Shown here: positions 1 through 8,602 of the stretch, in pieces | How positions within the stretch are numbered: position 1 is the stretch's first letter | Layout of the letters: every line of letters begins with the position of its first letter | Assembly (NCBI GenBank): GCA_019510305.1 | Contig: JAEKKN010000033.1 | Span: 1 to 58,921 of the forward strand | Direction: 5' to 3' | DNA: 58,921 bases | From: Microbacterium sp. | GTDB lineage: Bacteria; Actinomycetota; Actinomycetes; Actinomycetales; Microbacteriaceae | Translations under genes and position numbers: made by a program | Notes under the pieces: model-generated | Databases searched by the model: none | What the model saw: only the letters and a program-made list of their open reading frames with translations | What the model was told of the DNA's origin: nothing

Positions 1-351
1 GTCTTCATCCCGATCCAGTGCGAGTACTACGCGCTGGAGGGACTGAGCCAGCTTCTCGGGAGCATCCAGATGATCCAGAAGCACCTGAATCCCTCGCTCC
101 ACTTGTCGACCATCCTTCTGACGATGTTCGACGGGCGCACCCGGCTGGCCCACCAGGTGGCCGAAGAGGTGCGCACCCACTTCCCGACGCAGGTCCTCGA
201 CACCGTGATTCCGCGCTCTGTGCGGGTCTCGGAGGCGCCGAGCTTCGGACAGACCGTGATCGCCTACGATGGGCAGTCCGCCGGCGCCGTCGCCTACCGC
301 GAGGCCGCCGTCGAGATCGCGTCGCGTGCGACGCAGAGCAAGGAGAAATGA
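1..351 (+). CDS. parA: Chromosome-partitioning ATPase ParA (Soj), C-terminal part
   Basis: The reading frame is open from the first base to TGA at 349-351 and gives about 116 residues, the C-terminal third of a ParA/Soj ATPase. Family-typical blocks are visible: CEYYALEGLSQLL near the start and VIPRSVRVSEAPSFGQTV in the middle. In the family, ParA is a deviant Walker-A ATPase that binds the nucleoid and moves ParB-parS complexes to segregate origins; the Walker A motif lies outside the window. The stop codon overlaps the parB start region (ATGATG at 348-353), so the two genes are translationally coupled. Identity is secure; the gene is cut only by the window edge. Confidence 0.96.
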   Translation, partial: VFIPIQCEYYALEGLSQLLGSIQMIQKHLNPSLHLSTILLTMFDGRTRLAHQVAEEVRTHFPTQVLDTVIPRSVRVSEAPSFGQTVIAYDGQSAGAVAYREAAVEIASRATQSKEK

Positions 352-1235
352 TGGCGAAGCGCACAGGGCTGGGCCGGGGCATCAGCGCCCTCATTCCCAC
401 CGCAGATCAGGCCGAGCGCCCGGTGGACGTGTTCTTCCCAGGGGCATCGATCCAGAAGCTGGCAGAGGCGCAGCAGATCGAGGCGGATGCCGCGGCCGAA
501 CTCGAGCCGGTGCCCGGCATCCATCTGATTCAGATCGATCCGAATGAGATCGTCCCGAACCCGCGACAGCCGCGTACGCACTTCGACGCTGAACACCTTG
601 CCGAGCTCGTGCTCAGCGTCCGAGAGTTCGGCGTGATGCAGCCTGTCGTCGTCCGCAAGAACAGCGATGGAGCCTACGAGCTCATCATGGGTGAGCGCCA
701 CACGCGTGCCGCGCGCGAGGCCGGTCTGGCGTCGATTCCGGCCGTCGTGCGGGACACGGCCGATGAGGACCTGCTGCGAGACGCGCTTCTCGAGAACCTG
801 CATCGCTCCGAGCTGAACCCTCTGGAAGAAGCCTCGGCATACCAGCAGCTGCTCGAGGATTTCGGCATCACGCAGGAGGAGCTTGCGACGCGTATCGGGC
901 GCTCGCGTCCTCGCATCAGCAACACCATCCGTCTGCTCAAACTGCCCGTGCCCGTACAGCAGCGTGTGGCCGCCGGTGTTCTGAGCGCAGGCCACGCCCG
1001 CGCCATTCTGAGCCTCGACAATCCCGAGGCGATGCAGCGTCTCGCCGACAAGGTCGTCAACGAAGACCTTTCTGTGCGTGCCACGGAGGTCGCCGCCAAG
1101 ACCGAGCCGACGTCTCCGACCCGCACTGCGAAGGCCACGCCCGGCGCTCGTCAGGTCACGATCGAGTTCTCGTCGATACAGGATCTGAATCGAATTCTAG
1201 ATGAGCTCGGCGAAGAGGGCTACGGCAGGAGCTGA
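351..1235 (+). CDS. parB: Chromosome-partitioning protein ParB, atypical
   Basis: 294 residues. I chose ATG 351 over the adjacent ATG 348 because AAGGAG at 340-345 is then five bases away and the protein begins MAKRTGLGRG as is usual. ParB binds parS, loads as a CTP-dependent clamp and is moved by ParA. Visible parts are the N-terminal ParB/CTPase fold (residues about 54-155), ENLHRSELNPLEEA, a helix-turn-helix (about 173-195, ending GRSRPRISNTIRLLKL), and the C-terminal VTIEF..IQDLNRILDELGEEG. Two oddities: the CTP motif normally written GERRxRA reads GERHTRA (His117), and the C-terminal dimerisation domain is short, with PGAR joined directly to QVTIEF and no preceding LDEVAERLGDRL-type helix. 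The gene is otherwise intact, so it may still work. Confidence 0.95.
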   Translation: MAKRTGLGRGISALIPTADQAERPVDVFFPGASIQKLAEAQQIEADAAAELEPVPGIHLIQIDPNEIVPNPRQPRTHFDAEHLAELVLSVREFGVMQPVVVRKNSDGAYELIMGERHTRAAREAGLASIPAVVRDTADEDLLRDALLENLHRSELNPLEEASAYQQLLEDFGITQEELATRIGRSRPRISNTIRLLKLPVPVQQRVAAGVLSAGHARAILSLDNPEAMQRLADKVVNEDLSVRATEVAAKTEPTSPTRTAKATPGARQVTIEFSSIQDLNRILDELGEEGYGRS

Positions 1236-1256
1236 CGACCCGGTGACGGGTCGTTT
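1235..1256 (+). terminator. Rho-independent-type terminator after parB
   Basis: A perfect 8-bp stem (ACGACCCG / CGGGTCGT) with loop GTGA starts at the last base of the parB stop codon and ends in TTT. It separates parAB from the transporter gene downstream. Confidence 0.75.
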
Positions 1257-1297
1257 CGCCTAGACTCGCGTCATCTTCGACGATGAGGGGGAAAGTC

Positions 1298-2746
1298 ATG
1301 TCCAAGGTTCAGACCCCAGCCGGATTCCAGAGGCGAGTGGTCGCGGTCAGCATCGCCGCAGCCCTCGGCGGATTCCTGTTCGGATTCGACACCGCGATCA
1401 TCAACGGCGCCGTCGACGCCCTGGCCGGGAACGTGTCAGGCTTCGATCTCAACGTCGGGCTGAAAGGGTTCGCGGTCTCGTCCGCACTGATCGGCTGCGC
1501 AGTCGGCGCGTGGTTCGCCGGGCCCATCTCGAACAAGTACGGGCGCATCCCCGTCATGGTCGTCGCGGCGGCGATGTTCCTCATCTCCTCGATCGGGTCG
1601 GGACTCGCGTTCAGCGTGGTGGACCTCATCATCTGGCGCGTGATCGGCGGATTCGGAGTCGGCGCCGCATCCGTCATCGCGCCCGCCTACATCGCCGAGG
1701 TGTCGCCGGCGAAGATCAGAGGGCGACTGGGATCGCTGCAGCAGCTCGCGATCGTCACCGGAATCTTCGCCTCTCTGCTCACCGACGCGTTGCTCGCCGG
1801 GATCGCTGGCGAGGCAGCAGCTCCGCTGTGGGGCCTCACCGCCTGGCGCTGGATGTTCATCTCGGCAGCCCTTCCCGCCCTCGTCTACGGCATCATGTCG
1901 TTGCGTCTGCCGGAGTCCCCGCGGTATCTGGTTCGCAAGGGGGAGATCGAACGGGCATCCGAGGTGCTGTCGACGGTCACCGGAACCCTCGACGTGAAGG
2001 GCAAGATCAAGGAGATCACCGACACGATCGACACTGAGCGCAAGGAGTCGCTGCGTGATCTTCGCGGCAGCCGCTTCGGCCTGAAACCGGTGGTCTGGGT
2101 CGGCATCCTGCTGTCGGTGTTCCAGCAGTTCGTGGGCATCAACGTGATCTTCTACTACTCGACCACGCTGTGGCAGTCCGTGGGGTTCGACGAGTCGAGT
2201 GCACTGCTCACCTCGGTGATCACTTCCGTCACCAACATCGTCGTGACCATCGTGGCGATCCTCCTGGTCGATCGCGTGGGGCGCCGGATCATGCTCCTGG
2301 TCGGTTCGATCGGGATGGCTGTCACGCTCGGCCTGATGTCGCTCGCGTTCTCGTTCGGCACCCTCGACGCCGCCGGCTCGGTCACGCTTCCCGATCCGTG
2401 GGCGACGGTCGCTCTCATCTGCGCGAACGGCTTCGTGGTCTTCTTCGGCTCGACCTGGGGTCCGCTCGTGTGGGTCCTGCTCGGCGAGATGTTCCCGAAC
2501 TCCATCCGAGCGGGGGCCCTGGCTGTCGCAGCGGCCGCGCAGTGGGCGGCGAACTTCTTCATCTCGACGACGTTCCCCGCCTTCGCGGAGATCGGACTGA
2601 CCTTCGCCTACGGCTTCTACGCGTTCTTCGCCCTGCTGTCGTTCTTCTTCGTGTACTTCAAGGTCGCCGAGACGAAGGGCAAGGAGCTCGAGGAGATGAC
2701 CGACGATGCGAAGGTCGAGCGCCGCACACGCCCTGCACGCGCTTAG
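1298..2746 (+). CDS. Sugar porter family MFS transporter
   Basis: 482 residues and about 12 predicted membrane segments. It belongs to the sugar porter (SP) branch of the major facilitator superfamily (XylE/IolT/GlcP type), usually sugar or polyol:proton symporters. Motifs: GGFLFGFDTAIINGA (about 24-38), PESPRYLVRKG (about 204), QQFVGINVIFYY (about 275), VDRVGRRIMLLVG (about 323), and the C-terminal ETKGKELEEM (about 458). ATG 1298 is preferred over ATG 1283 because the purine-rich AGGGGGAAAG that precedes it is the ribosome binding site and would lie inside the longer protein. TAGACT at 1261-1266 is a likely -10 box, giving a leader of about 25 bases. It sits between parB and the trx genes, unlike the usual actinobacterial order, so it is probably an insertion. 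Substrate not determinable. Confidence 0.88.
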   Translation: MSKVQTPAGFQRRVVAVSIAAALGGFLFGFDTAIINGAVDALAGNVSGFDLNVGLKGFAVSSALIGCAVGAWFAGPISNKYGRIPVMVVAAAMFLISSIGSGLAFSVVDLIIWRVIGGFGVGAASVIAPAYIAEVSPAKIRGRLGSLQQLAIVTGIFASLLTDALLAGIAGEAAAPLWGLTAWRWMFISAALPALVYGIMSLRLPESPRYLVRKGEIERASEVLSTVTGTLDVKGKIKEITDTIDTERKESLRDLRGSRFGLKPVVWVGILLSVFQQFVGINVIFYYSTTLWQSVGFDESSALLTSVITSVTNIVVTIVAILLVDRVGRRIMLLVGSIGMAVTLGLMSLAFSFGTLDAAGSVTLPDPWATVALICANGFVVFFGSTWGPLVWVLLGEMFPNSIRAGALAVAAAAQWAANFFISTTFPAFAEIGLTFAYGFYAFFALLSFFFVYFKVAETKGKELEEMTDDAKVERRTRPARA

Positions 2747-2749
2747 GCT
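2744..2749 (+). promoter_or_regulatory. -10 box (TAGGCT), leaderless start
   Basis: TAGGCT overlaps the stop region of the sugar porter gene and ends six bases before ATG 2756, the spacing expected for a transcript that starts at the start codon. No good -35 is seen. The intervening GGAGGT would be too close to the ATG for a normal Shine-Dalgarno. Confidence 0.45.
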
Positions 2750-2755
2750 GGAGGT

Positions 2756-3085
2756 ATGACAGAGTTCGTTCCCCGCCGCGCCAGCCTCGAAGTGCTGCGT
2801 GCTGAGGCGTCGGACGAACTCGCCGTTCTCATCCAGGAGCGGCTGCTCGGGGGAGAGGACCCCTGGGAGTTCATGGAGGAGCTGCCGAGCGTCGACGAGC
2901 TCGTCGTCTACCTCCTCCGGGCCGACAACATCGCCGCGAACGACGGGGTGCGACCGAACGAGGCCAGGCACTACCGCGTGCTGCGTCAGATCGCGCTGGA
3001 GTATCCCGAGCTGACGCCCGCGGTGTGGGGGCTCCTCGATGAGAAGCAGCGCCATCGCCGCTGGGATCCGACCGTCGCGTCCTGA
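2756..3085 (+). CDS. Conserved hypothetical protein, 109 aa
   Basis: A soluble, acidic, mostly helical 109-residue protein with no signal peptide, membrane segment or catalytic motif that I recognise. Recognisable stretches are LLGGEDPWEFMEELPSVDEL and the Trp/His/Arg-rich end EKQRHRRWDPTVAS. It follows the sugar transporter by nine bases but has its own -10 box (2744-2749) and is convergent with trxA. In mycobacteria a hypothetical gene also sits between parB and the trx block; whether this is its counterpart cannot be decided by eye. The start is supported by coding bias and the promoter spacing. Function unknown. Confidence 0.7.
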   Translation: MTEFVPRRASLEVLRAEASDELAVLIQERLLGGEDPWEFMEELPSVDELVVYLLRADNIAANDGVRPNEARHYRVLRQIALEYPELTPAVWGLLDEKQRHRRWDPTVAS

Positions 3086-3100
3086 CATGGGACGCAGAAA

Positions 3101-3130
3101 GGGCCGCCGCCTCCGAAGAGACGACGGCCC
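3101..3130. terminator. Bidirectional terminator between convergent genes
   Basis: GGGCCGCCG pairs with CGACGGCCC (one mismatch) around a 12-base loop, between the 109-aa gene and the end of trxA. Confidence 0.6.
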
Positions 3131-3146
3131 GATGTCTGAGGGGGAC

Positions 3147-3470
3147 TCAGCCGATGTAGGCGGCGAGATCCTGCTCGAGGGCGAACTTCGGCTTGGCGCC
3201 GATGATGCTCGTCTTGACCTCTCCGCCGACGAAGACCTTCATCGCCGGGATCGAGGTGATCTGGTACTGCATCGCGAGCTGCGGGTTCTCGTCGACGTTC
3301 AGCTTGAGAACGGTGATCTTCTCGGGGTTGTCGGACTGGATCTCGTCCAGAACCGGCGAGACCATGCGACACGGGCCGCACCACTCGGCCCAGAAGTCCA
3401 CCAGCACGGGACCTTCAGCCTGCAGCACGTCCTGCTCCCAGGTCGCCTGGCTCGTAGCCTTTGCACTCAT
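3147..3470 (-). CDS. trxA: Thioredoxin
   Basis: 107 residues, the normal size of a single-domain cytoplasmic thioredoxin, a dithiol reductase for ribonucleotide reductase, peroxiredoxins and other disulfides. The active site WCGPC is at residues 30-34 (Cys31, Cys34) in the context FWAEWCGPCRMVSPV, and the cis-proline loop reads TSIPAMKVF. The start is ATG with AAGGAG upstream on the minus strand. It lies just downstream of trxB in the same direction (68-base gap), giving the redox pair found near the origin in many actinobacteria. No unusual residue seen. Confidence 0.97.
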   Translation of the reverse strand: MSAKATSQATWEQDVLQAEGPVLVDFWAEWCGPCRMVSPVLDEIQSDNPEKITVLKLNVDENPQLAMQYQITSIPAMKVFVGGEVKTSIIGAKPKFALEQDLAAYIG

Positions 3471-3538
3471 CAGAGTTTCTCCTTGATTCGAGTTTCGTCC
3501 GCTACAACAACGGGCGAGAGGAAAGTGTTCCCGCCGCC

Positions 3539-4513
3539 TCAGGCGACGATTACCTCGGCGGCCTCGGCAGCGGGAACCTCCACCGAGGCGTCATCGAAAT
3601 CGGCGAGGAAGTGCTCCGCGTCGAGGGCAGCCACGGTGCCGGAGCCTGCGGCGGTGATCGCCTGCCGGTAGGTCGGGTCGATCACGTCGCCGGCTGCGAA
3701 CACACCGGGAACCGAGGTCTTCGACGAACGGCCGTCGACCCAGATGGTTCCTTCGGCGGTGAGCTCGAGCTTGTCGTGCACCAGGTGCGTGCGGGGATCG
3801 TTGCCGATCGCGATGAACAGTCCATCGAGCGGAAGGTCGCTGAGCGTGCCGTCGACCGTGTTGCGCAGCTGCACTCCGGCGACGGAGTCGCCTCCGAGCA
3901 CCTCTGCGACCTCGCTGTTCCACACGAACTCGATCTTCTCGTTCGCGAACGCGCGCTCCTGCATGATCTTCGACGCGCGCAGGGAGTCCTTGCGGTGGAT
4001 CACGTAGACCTTGTCTGCGAAGCGGGTGAGGAACGTGGCCTCCTCCATCGCCGAGTCACCGCCGCCGACGACCGCGATCGTCTTCTGCCGGAAGAAGAAG
4101 CCGTCGCAGGTGGCGCACCACGAGACGCCGTAGCCCGAGAGGCGCTCTTCGCCTTCGATGCCGAGCTTGCGGTAGGCGGAGCCGGTCGCATAGATCAGCG
4201 CGCGGGTTTCGTGCACCGCGCCGCTGCCGAGCGAGACGGTCTTGACAGGACCGTTCAGGTCGAGCGAGGTGACGTCGTCGTAGAGCACTTCGGTGCCGAA
4301 CTTTTCGGCCTGCTCCTGCAGCTTCGCCATGAGTTCGGGGCCCTGGATCCCCTCCGGGAAGCCCGGGTAGTTCTCGACCTCGGTGGTGTTCATCAGCTCG
4401 CCGCCGACCTCGACCGAGCTCGCGATGAGCAGCGGCTTGAGGCTCGCGCGCGCCGCGTAGATGGCGGCGGTGAACCCGGCTGGGCCCGAGCCGATGATGA
4501 TGACCTGACGCAT
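3539..4513 (-). CDS. trxB: Thioredoxin-disulfide reductase
   Basis: 324 residues. It transfers electrons from NADPH through FAD to thioredoxin. The FAD-binding GSGPAGFTAA lies at residues 8-17, the redox centre CATC at 133-136 (SWCATCDG), the NADPH motif VVGGGDSAMEEA near 150, and the C-terminal FAD motif VFAAGDV. The chosen start gives MRQVIIIGSG, normal for the family; a 21-residue extension to 4576 is possible in frame but has no family support. A purine-rich GAAGAGAGAGAG precedes the start. The 189 bases up to the murJ stop suggest its own promoter. It feeds electrons to the adjacent trxA product. Confidence 0.97.
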   Translation of the reverse strand: MRQVIIIGSGPAGFTAAIYAARASLKPLLIASSVEVGGELMNTTEVENYPGFPEGIQGPELMAKLQEQAEKFGTEVLYDDVTSLDLNGPVKTVSLGSGAVHETRALIYATGSAYRKLGIEGEERLSGYGVSWCATCDGFFFRQKTIAVVGGGDSAMEEATFLTRFADKVYVIHRKDSLRASKIMQERAFANEKIEFVWNSEVAEVLGGDSVAGVQLRNTVDGTLSDLPLDGLFIAIGNDPRTHLVHDKLELTAEGTIWVDGRSSKTSVPGVFAAGDVIDPTYRQAITAAGSGTVAALDAEHFLADFDDASVEVPAAEAAEVIVA

Positions 4514-4702
4514 GTGCTCTCTCTCTTCCCCGAAAAGGGCGTACGGCTGCTTCAACCAATGGTAACCGCGGGGCATTCCCTGGGTGGTTTCTGGTTCATC
4601 TGACTATCGGCGCCCCTTGCTGGGCTGCGACGCCCCCGTTCGTTGACGTGAACGAGCAGGGTCTCGAGGAGGGGACGGATGCCGTGGAACGGATGTCGGG
4701 GC

Positions 4703-6304
4703 TCAGCGCCCCGGCAGGAACCGGCGCAGCATCCGCGTCGCCACCTCGAGCTCGGGCGCGCGCAGTAGTGCGAGGATGAGCAGGTAGACCGCGACCGTGA
4801 CGGCTCCGATGATGCCGGTGCCGATGGCTCCGAACAGCTTGTCCGAGTTGGTCCATCCATGCTCGCCTCCGAGCAGCAGGAAGGCGCCCCATCCCGCGAA
4901 CCCCGCGGGGATCGCGGCGACGAGATACCGCAGCAGCGCCATGCCGGTACCGCGCATCTCTAGCCCACCCAGTCGACGCCGCAACAGCAGCATCGCGATA
5001 ACTGTCTGGATGATGCCAGCGATGGATTGACCGAGTGCGATGGCGGCGCCCAGTTGCGCAAGCGGCACGACCAGCGGCGCGATCAGAGCCGTGACCACGA
5101 TGATCATGCACTGCACGACCGTGAACCAGAACGGGGTCCGGGTGTCGCCGTACGCGTAGAACGTGCGCTGCACGATGAACAGAAGAGACAGGGGGAGCAG
5201 GCCCACGAGATAGCAGATCAGCACCGGAGCCGCCATCACCGCGAGGTCGCTTCCGTTGGTGAAGATCCGGGATGCCGGCACCGCAGCGGCGATCAGCGCC
5301 GCCGTCGAGACGACGATGAACAGACTCACGGCGCGAATGCATCGGGCGACATCAGCGCGAACCTCCGCGTCACGTCGCGCTGCAGCATGCTCGGAGATCT
5401 GCGTGAAGTACGGCGTACCGATCGAGATCGCGAAGATCGAGTACGGCAGCATGAACACGAGCCAGGCGTTCTGCATGGCGAACACCGACGGGCCCTCGCC
5501 CGTGGCGCCGTTGACGATGCGGGTCTGGACCCACCCGGCGATCTGGCCGACGACGACCATGAGGAACGTCCAGCCGGCGAGCTTGCCGACCTGATCGAGG
5601 CCGACGCCGCGCCAACGGAAGTCGGGGCGCAGACTCAAACCGGTCTTGCGCCACGCGAACAACAGCGCAACGGCCTGAATCACGATCCCGAGCGTCGCAG
5701 AGCCGGCGATGACGGCGATCATCCCGGGCGTCCAGGCGACGTCGGTGCGGTCGCCCCCGAAGAGCACGATGAAGATAACGAACCCGATGATCGAGATCAC
5801 GTTGTTGGCGATCGGCGCCCACGTGTACGGCCCGAAGACGCGCCGCGCGTTCAGAGTCTCCCCTATGAGGGCGTAGAGGCCGTAGAAGAAGATCTGCGGA
5901 AGACACCAGTAGGCGAATGCCGTCGCGAGAGCGAATTGTTCCGGTGTATACGCGCCGCCCGCATATAGAGCCACCAGCCATGGGGCGATGAGCATCGCCA
6001 CGGCCGTCACGCTCAGGAAGACGACCGTTCCCAGGGTGAACAGTTTGGAGATGAAAGCCCGCCCACCGTCCTCATGAGAGACGGCGCGGATGATCTGCGG
6101 AATGATCACCGCGGTCAGGATGCCGGTCTGGATCAGCGTGAAGAGGTTATTGGGGAGTTGATTCGCGACGCCGAACGCGTCAGCGGCACGGGAGCCGACC
6201 GAGCCGATCGCCGCCACGAGGACGATCGTGCGCAGGAGGCCGGTGACGCGCGAGACGAGGGTGCCCGCACCGAGAAGCGCGCTGGCGCGGCCGAGACTGC
6301 TCAC
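4703..6304 (-). CDS. murJ: Lipid II flippase MurJ (MviN)
   Basis: 533 residues with about 14 hydrophobic segments, a member of the MOP exporter superfamily that moves lipid II across the membrane for peptidoglycan synthesis. The N-terminus (LGAGTLVSRVTGLLRTIVL) and the PNNLFTLIQTGILTAVIIPQ block are typical. It overlaps the DUF6049 gene by four bases (TCAT on the plus strand = ATGA), so the two are cotranslated. This linkage is known in actinobacteria (Rv3909-Rv3910 in M. tuberculosis), where MurJ also carries a C-terminal pseudokinase; that extension is absent here, so this is the short form. Confidence 0.94.
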   Translation of the reverse strand: MSSLGRASALLGAGTLVSRVTGLLRTIVLVAAIGSVGSRAADAFGVANQLPNNLFTLIQTGILTAVIIPQIIRAVSHEDGGRAFISKLFTLGTVVFLSVTAVAMLIAPWLVALYAGGAYTPEQFALATAFAYWCLPQIFFYGLYALIGETLNARRVFGPYTWAPIANNVISIIGFVIFIVLFGGDRTDVAWTPGMIAVIAGSATLGIVIQAVALLFAWRKTGLSLRPDFRWRGVGLDQVGKLAGWTFLMVVVGQIAGWVQTRIVNGATGEGPSVFAMQNAWLVFMLPYSIFAISIGTPYFTQISEHAAARRDAEVRADVARCIRAVSLFIVVSTAALIAAAVPASRIFTNGSDLAVMAAPVLICYLVGLLPLSLLFIVQRTFYAYGDTRTPFWFTVVQCMIIVVTALIAPLVVPLAQLGAAIALGQSIAGIIQTVIAMLLLRRRLGGLEMRGTGMALLRYLVAAIPAGFAGWGAFLLLGGEHGWTNSDKLFGAIGTGIIGAVTVAVYLLILALLRAPELEVATRMLRRFLPGR

Positions 6305-8496
6305 TGGGGATCCTTCGCGGGGTCTGAGGGCTCTGCGGGGTCTGTGGGGTCCGACGGGACATCCACGGCCGTCGGCTCCACTTCGGTCGACGGGGCCCTC
6401 ACCGCCGCGGCATCCACCGACGCGGCATCCGCCGACGAAGCATCCGCCGTCTCGGCATCCTCACCCTTGCGTCGCCGTCGCAGCGTGCGCACGACACCGA
6501 GGACGATCAGGATGACGATCAGGCTGCCGAAGATGGCGAGGCCGATGCCCTCCCACTCGGCGCGCACCGAGACACGTACGGTCTGCGACTGGCCGAGGGG
6601 CACTCCGGTGGGACTGGTGAGAGACAGGCGCAGGTCGAGCTCTCCGCTGCCGACCCTGGCCGACACGGGCACCTTGACCCTTGTGGTCGTCCCGGCCGGG
6701 ATCGTCGCACGGGTGACCGACTCCACCTCGAGGCGCGGATCGCTCGGCAAAACAGTGAGCACGACGTTCACGGGCCACGGGAGATCGTTGCGCACACCGA
6801 ACGGCAGGTCGGCATTCGCCGACAGCAGCTGGATCGTGCTCGACTGCGGGATGTCGACCGAGGCCAGCGTGTCACGCGTCGCCTGCCGGTGGTCGCCCAG
6901 AGCCTCGTCGAACCTCGTGGTGCTGAGGCCGGCGGCGATCGTCCGCATGATGCGGATGCGCTCGGGGCTCAACAGCACCTGCGGGTCGTCGAGAATCGTG
7001 GAGAACTGACCGAGTGTCTGCTCCTCCGAGAGGAGCAGCTGCAGCGAGGCTCCCCGGTCGTCGTCGATCTCCCCGTCCACCGACGCGGGGGCCGCAGGCG
7101 TGGAGCGCAGCGAGGTGAGATCGACACCCGGCGAATCGGTCGTCGTGACGACCTCGCGCAGCGCATCGGACGTGCGGTTCTCGTCGCGGTCGAGCCCGAC
7201 CGCGAGGGGCGTCGAGGTCGTCTGCCCTGCGAGGAACAGATAGGCGTTGGCTGCGGCCAGAGACTGCGCGCGGGCGTCGGCGTCGGACTCTCCGGCCGCC
7301 TCTGACAGGGCATCGGATGCCGCGGCATCCGTCACGAGCACGTCTTCTGCCCCGGCCAGCACGTGCCCGGTCGTCGCGCCGTCGAGCGCGGTCGAGGGCA
7401 GGATGGTCGTCGCCGTCCCGGCGAGATAGGTGCGGAATGCGGCGAGGTCGTCGGCGGTGACATCCGCCCGCGGCCAGAGGATTCCCTCGGCCGCCCCCTC
7501 GATCGTCGTCAGTGCCGCGTCGTCCGGCAGCATCGGGCCGTCGGTGGCCGCCGGCGACGGCGTGCCCGTCGGGGTCGGGAGGGCAGACGCGGGGGGAGCG
7601 GAGGCGAAGTTCGCCGGGTCGAGGAAGGGCCCGAGAGTCGTCGGCGTCAGCAGGGCTGGCAGATCGGCCTGCGCCTGGGTCGTGGCGTCGGCGTCGCCGA
7701 ACTGCAGCGCGAACCGCTCGTTCGGCAGGTTCTCGAGGCGCGTCAGCCATTCGACCGCAGTCGTGGGTGCGGCGGAACCCAGTACGCGGATGGCGGCGAC
7801 GATCGCAGGGTCGATCGCGAGCACGGCCGAGGTGCCGCTGACGCCGTCGAGTTGCGCCGTGAGGTCGCCGTCGGCCGCCGTGAGCTCCGTCAGCTCGTCC
7901 GAGCCGAGAAGAGCGGCTCCGTCTGCCGGGGTCGCGGTGATCGGCACGAACACGGTCACGGGCGGGTGCGGATCAGCCGAGATCACCAGAACGCTGGTCG
8001 TCGAGACGTCTTCGCCCGACGCGCCGTCGGTGCCGCTCAACGCGGCTCGCACGGGGTAGACGCCGGGCGTGAGCGTCGCCAGGAGATCCTGAGAGATGCC
8101 GATGCTGGTCGTCGAGGACGACCCCGCATCCACCGGTTCGGTGCTGTCTTCGGCGATCACGTCGAACTCGCCTGCAACCTCGCCCGAGTCGAGCCAGGAG
8201 CCGACGGCCTCGGCCCCTGCCAGCGGGGTGCGGTTGATCGAGACCGTCACACGGCCCGAAGACAGCGAGGTGTCGGCGTCGTTCTGCACAGTGACGGATG
8301 CCGTCGTCGACAGCCCGGGGGAGAGGACGCCGTTCGATCCTGCGGACACATGCAGCACGGGCGGTTCGGAGTCGCTCTTCTGCGCTGCCTGAGCGACGGG
8401 ACTGGCGACGACGCCGATGCCCAGTGCCATCGCGAAGGCGACGGTTCCGCAGGCGAGGCGCGCGCGGAAACCGTTCTCGGGGATGGTCACGGTCAT
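6301..8496 (-). CDS. DUF6049-family secreted membrane-anchored protein
   Basis: 731 residues. Signal peptide at residues about 1-37 (ends SPVAQAAQ), a long extracellular region with beta-rich ends, a single membrane helix near residue 650 (FGSLIVILIVLGVV), then RRRRKGED and an Ala/Asp/Ser/Pro-rich cytoplasmic tail. Architecture and its place before murJ match the DUF6049 (Rv3909-type) family, of unknown but probably envelope-related function. The start has GAGGA nearby. The region coding residues about 670-720 is low-complexity and rich in repeated GCATCC-containing units. It is the first gene of the DUF6049-murJ pair. The family name is from memory of the conserved neighbourhood, so treat it as probable. 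Confidence 0.75.
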   Translation of the reverse strand: MTVTIPENGFRARLACGTVAFAMALGIGVVASPVAQAAQKSDSEPPVLHVSAGSNGVLSPGLSTTASVTVQNDADTSLSSGRVTVSINRTPLAGAEAVGSWLDSGEVAGEFDVIAEDSTEPVDAGSSSTTSIGISQDLLATLTPGVYPVRAALSGTDGASGEDVSTTSVLVISADPHPPVTVFVPITATPADGAALLGSDELTELTAADGDLTAQLDGVSGTSAVLAIDPAIVAAIRVLGSAAPTTAVEWLTRLENLPNERFALQFGDADATTQAQADLPALLTPTTLGPFLDPANFASAPPASALPTPTGTPSPAATDGPMLPDDAALTTIEGAAEGILWPRADVTADDLAAFRTYLAGTATTILPSTALDGATTGHVLAGAEDVLVTDAAASDALSEAAGESDADARAQSLAAANAYLFLAGQTTSTPLAVGLDRDENRTSDALREVVTTTDSPGVDLTSLRSTPAAPASVDGEIDDDRGASLQLLLSEEQTLGQFSTILDDPQVLLSPERIRIMRTIAAGLSTTRFDEALGDHRQATRDTLASVDIPQSSTIQLLSANADLPFGVRNDLPWPVNVVLTVLPSDPRLEVESVTRATIPAGTTTRVKVPVSARVGSGELDLRLSLTSPTGVPLGQSQTVRVSVRAEWEGIGLAIFGSLIVILIVLGVVRTLRRRRKGEDAETADASSADAASVDAAAVRAPSTEVEPTAVDVPSDPTDPAEPSDPAKDPQ

Positions 8497-8589
8497 GGGG
8501 GTCTTCCTCGAACGCCCGAGAAGGGGCTGATCGTGAGTGCTGACCTTGTGATTCTAGGTGGGCGCGTAGGAGAGATCCCTGAAGACGCG

Positions 8590-8595
8590 TAGAGT
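8590..8595 (+). promoter_or_regulatory. -10 box (TAGAGT), leaderless start
   Basis: TAGAGT ends seven bases before GTG 8603. No Shine-Dalgarno precedes this codon, so a leaderless transcript beginning at GTG 8603 is likely and favours that start over GTG 8594, which would overlap the box. Confidence 0.45.
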
Positions 8596-8602
8596 GACGG
8601 CC

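Noticed and set aside
348..350. ATG 348 as the parB start
   Set aside because: AAGGAG would be only two bases away; ATG 351 has normal spacing and gives the usual MAKRTGLGRG start.
4640..4655. parS-like sequence TCGTTGACGTGAACGA upstream of trxB
   Set aside because: It matches the parS consensus at only 11 of 16 positions and is not flanked by similar sites. No good parS (TGTTTCACGTGAAACA) was seen in the window.
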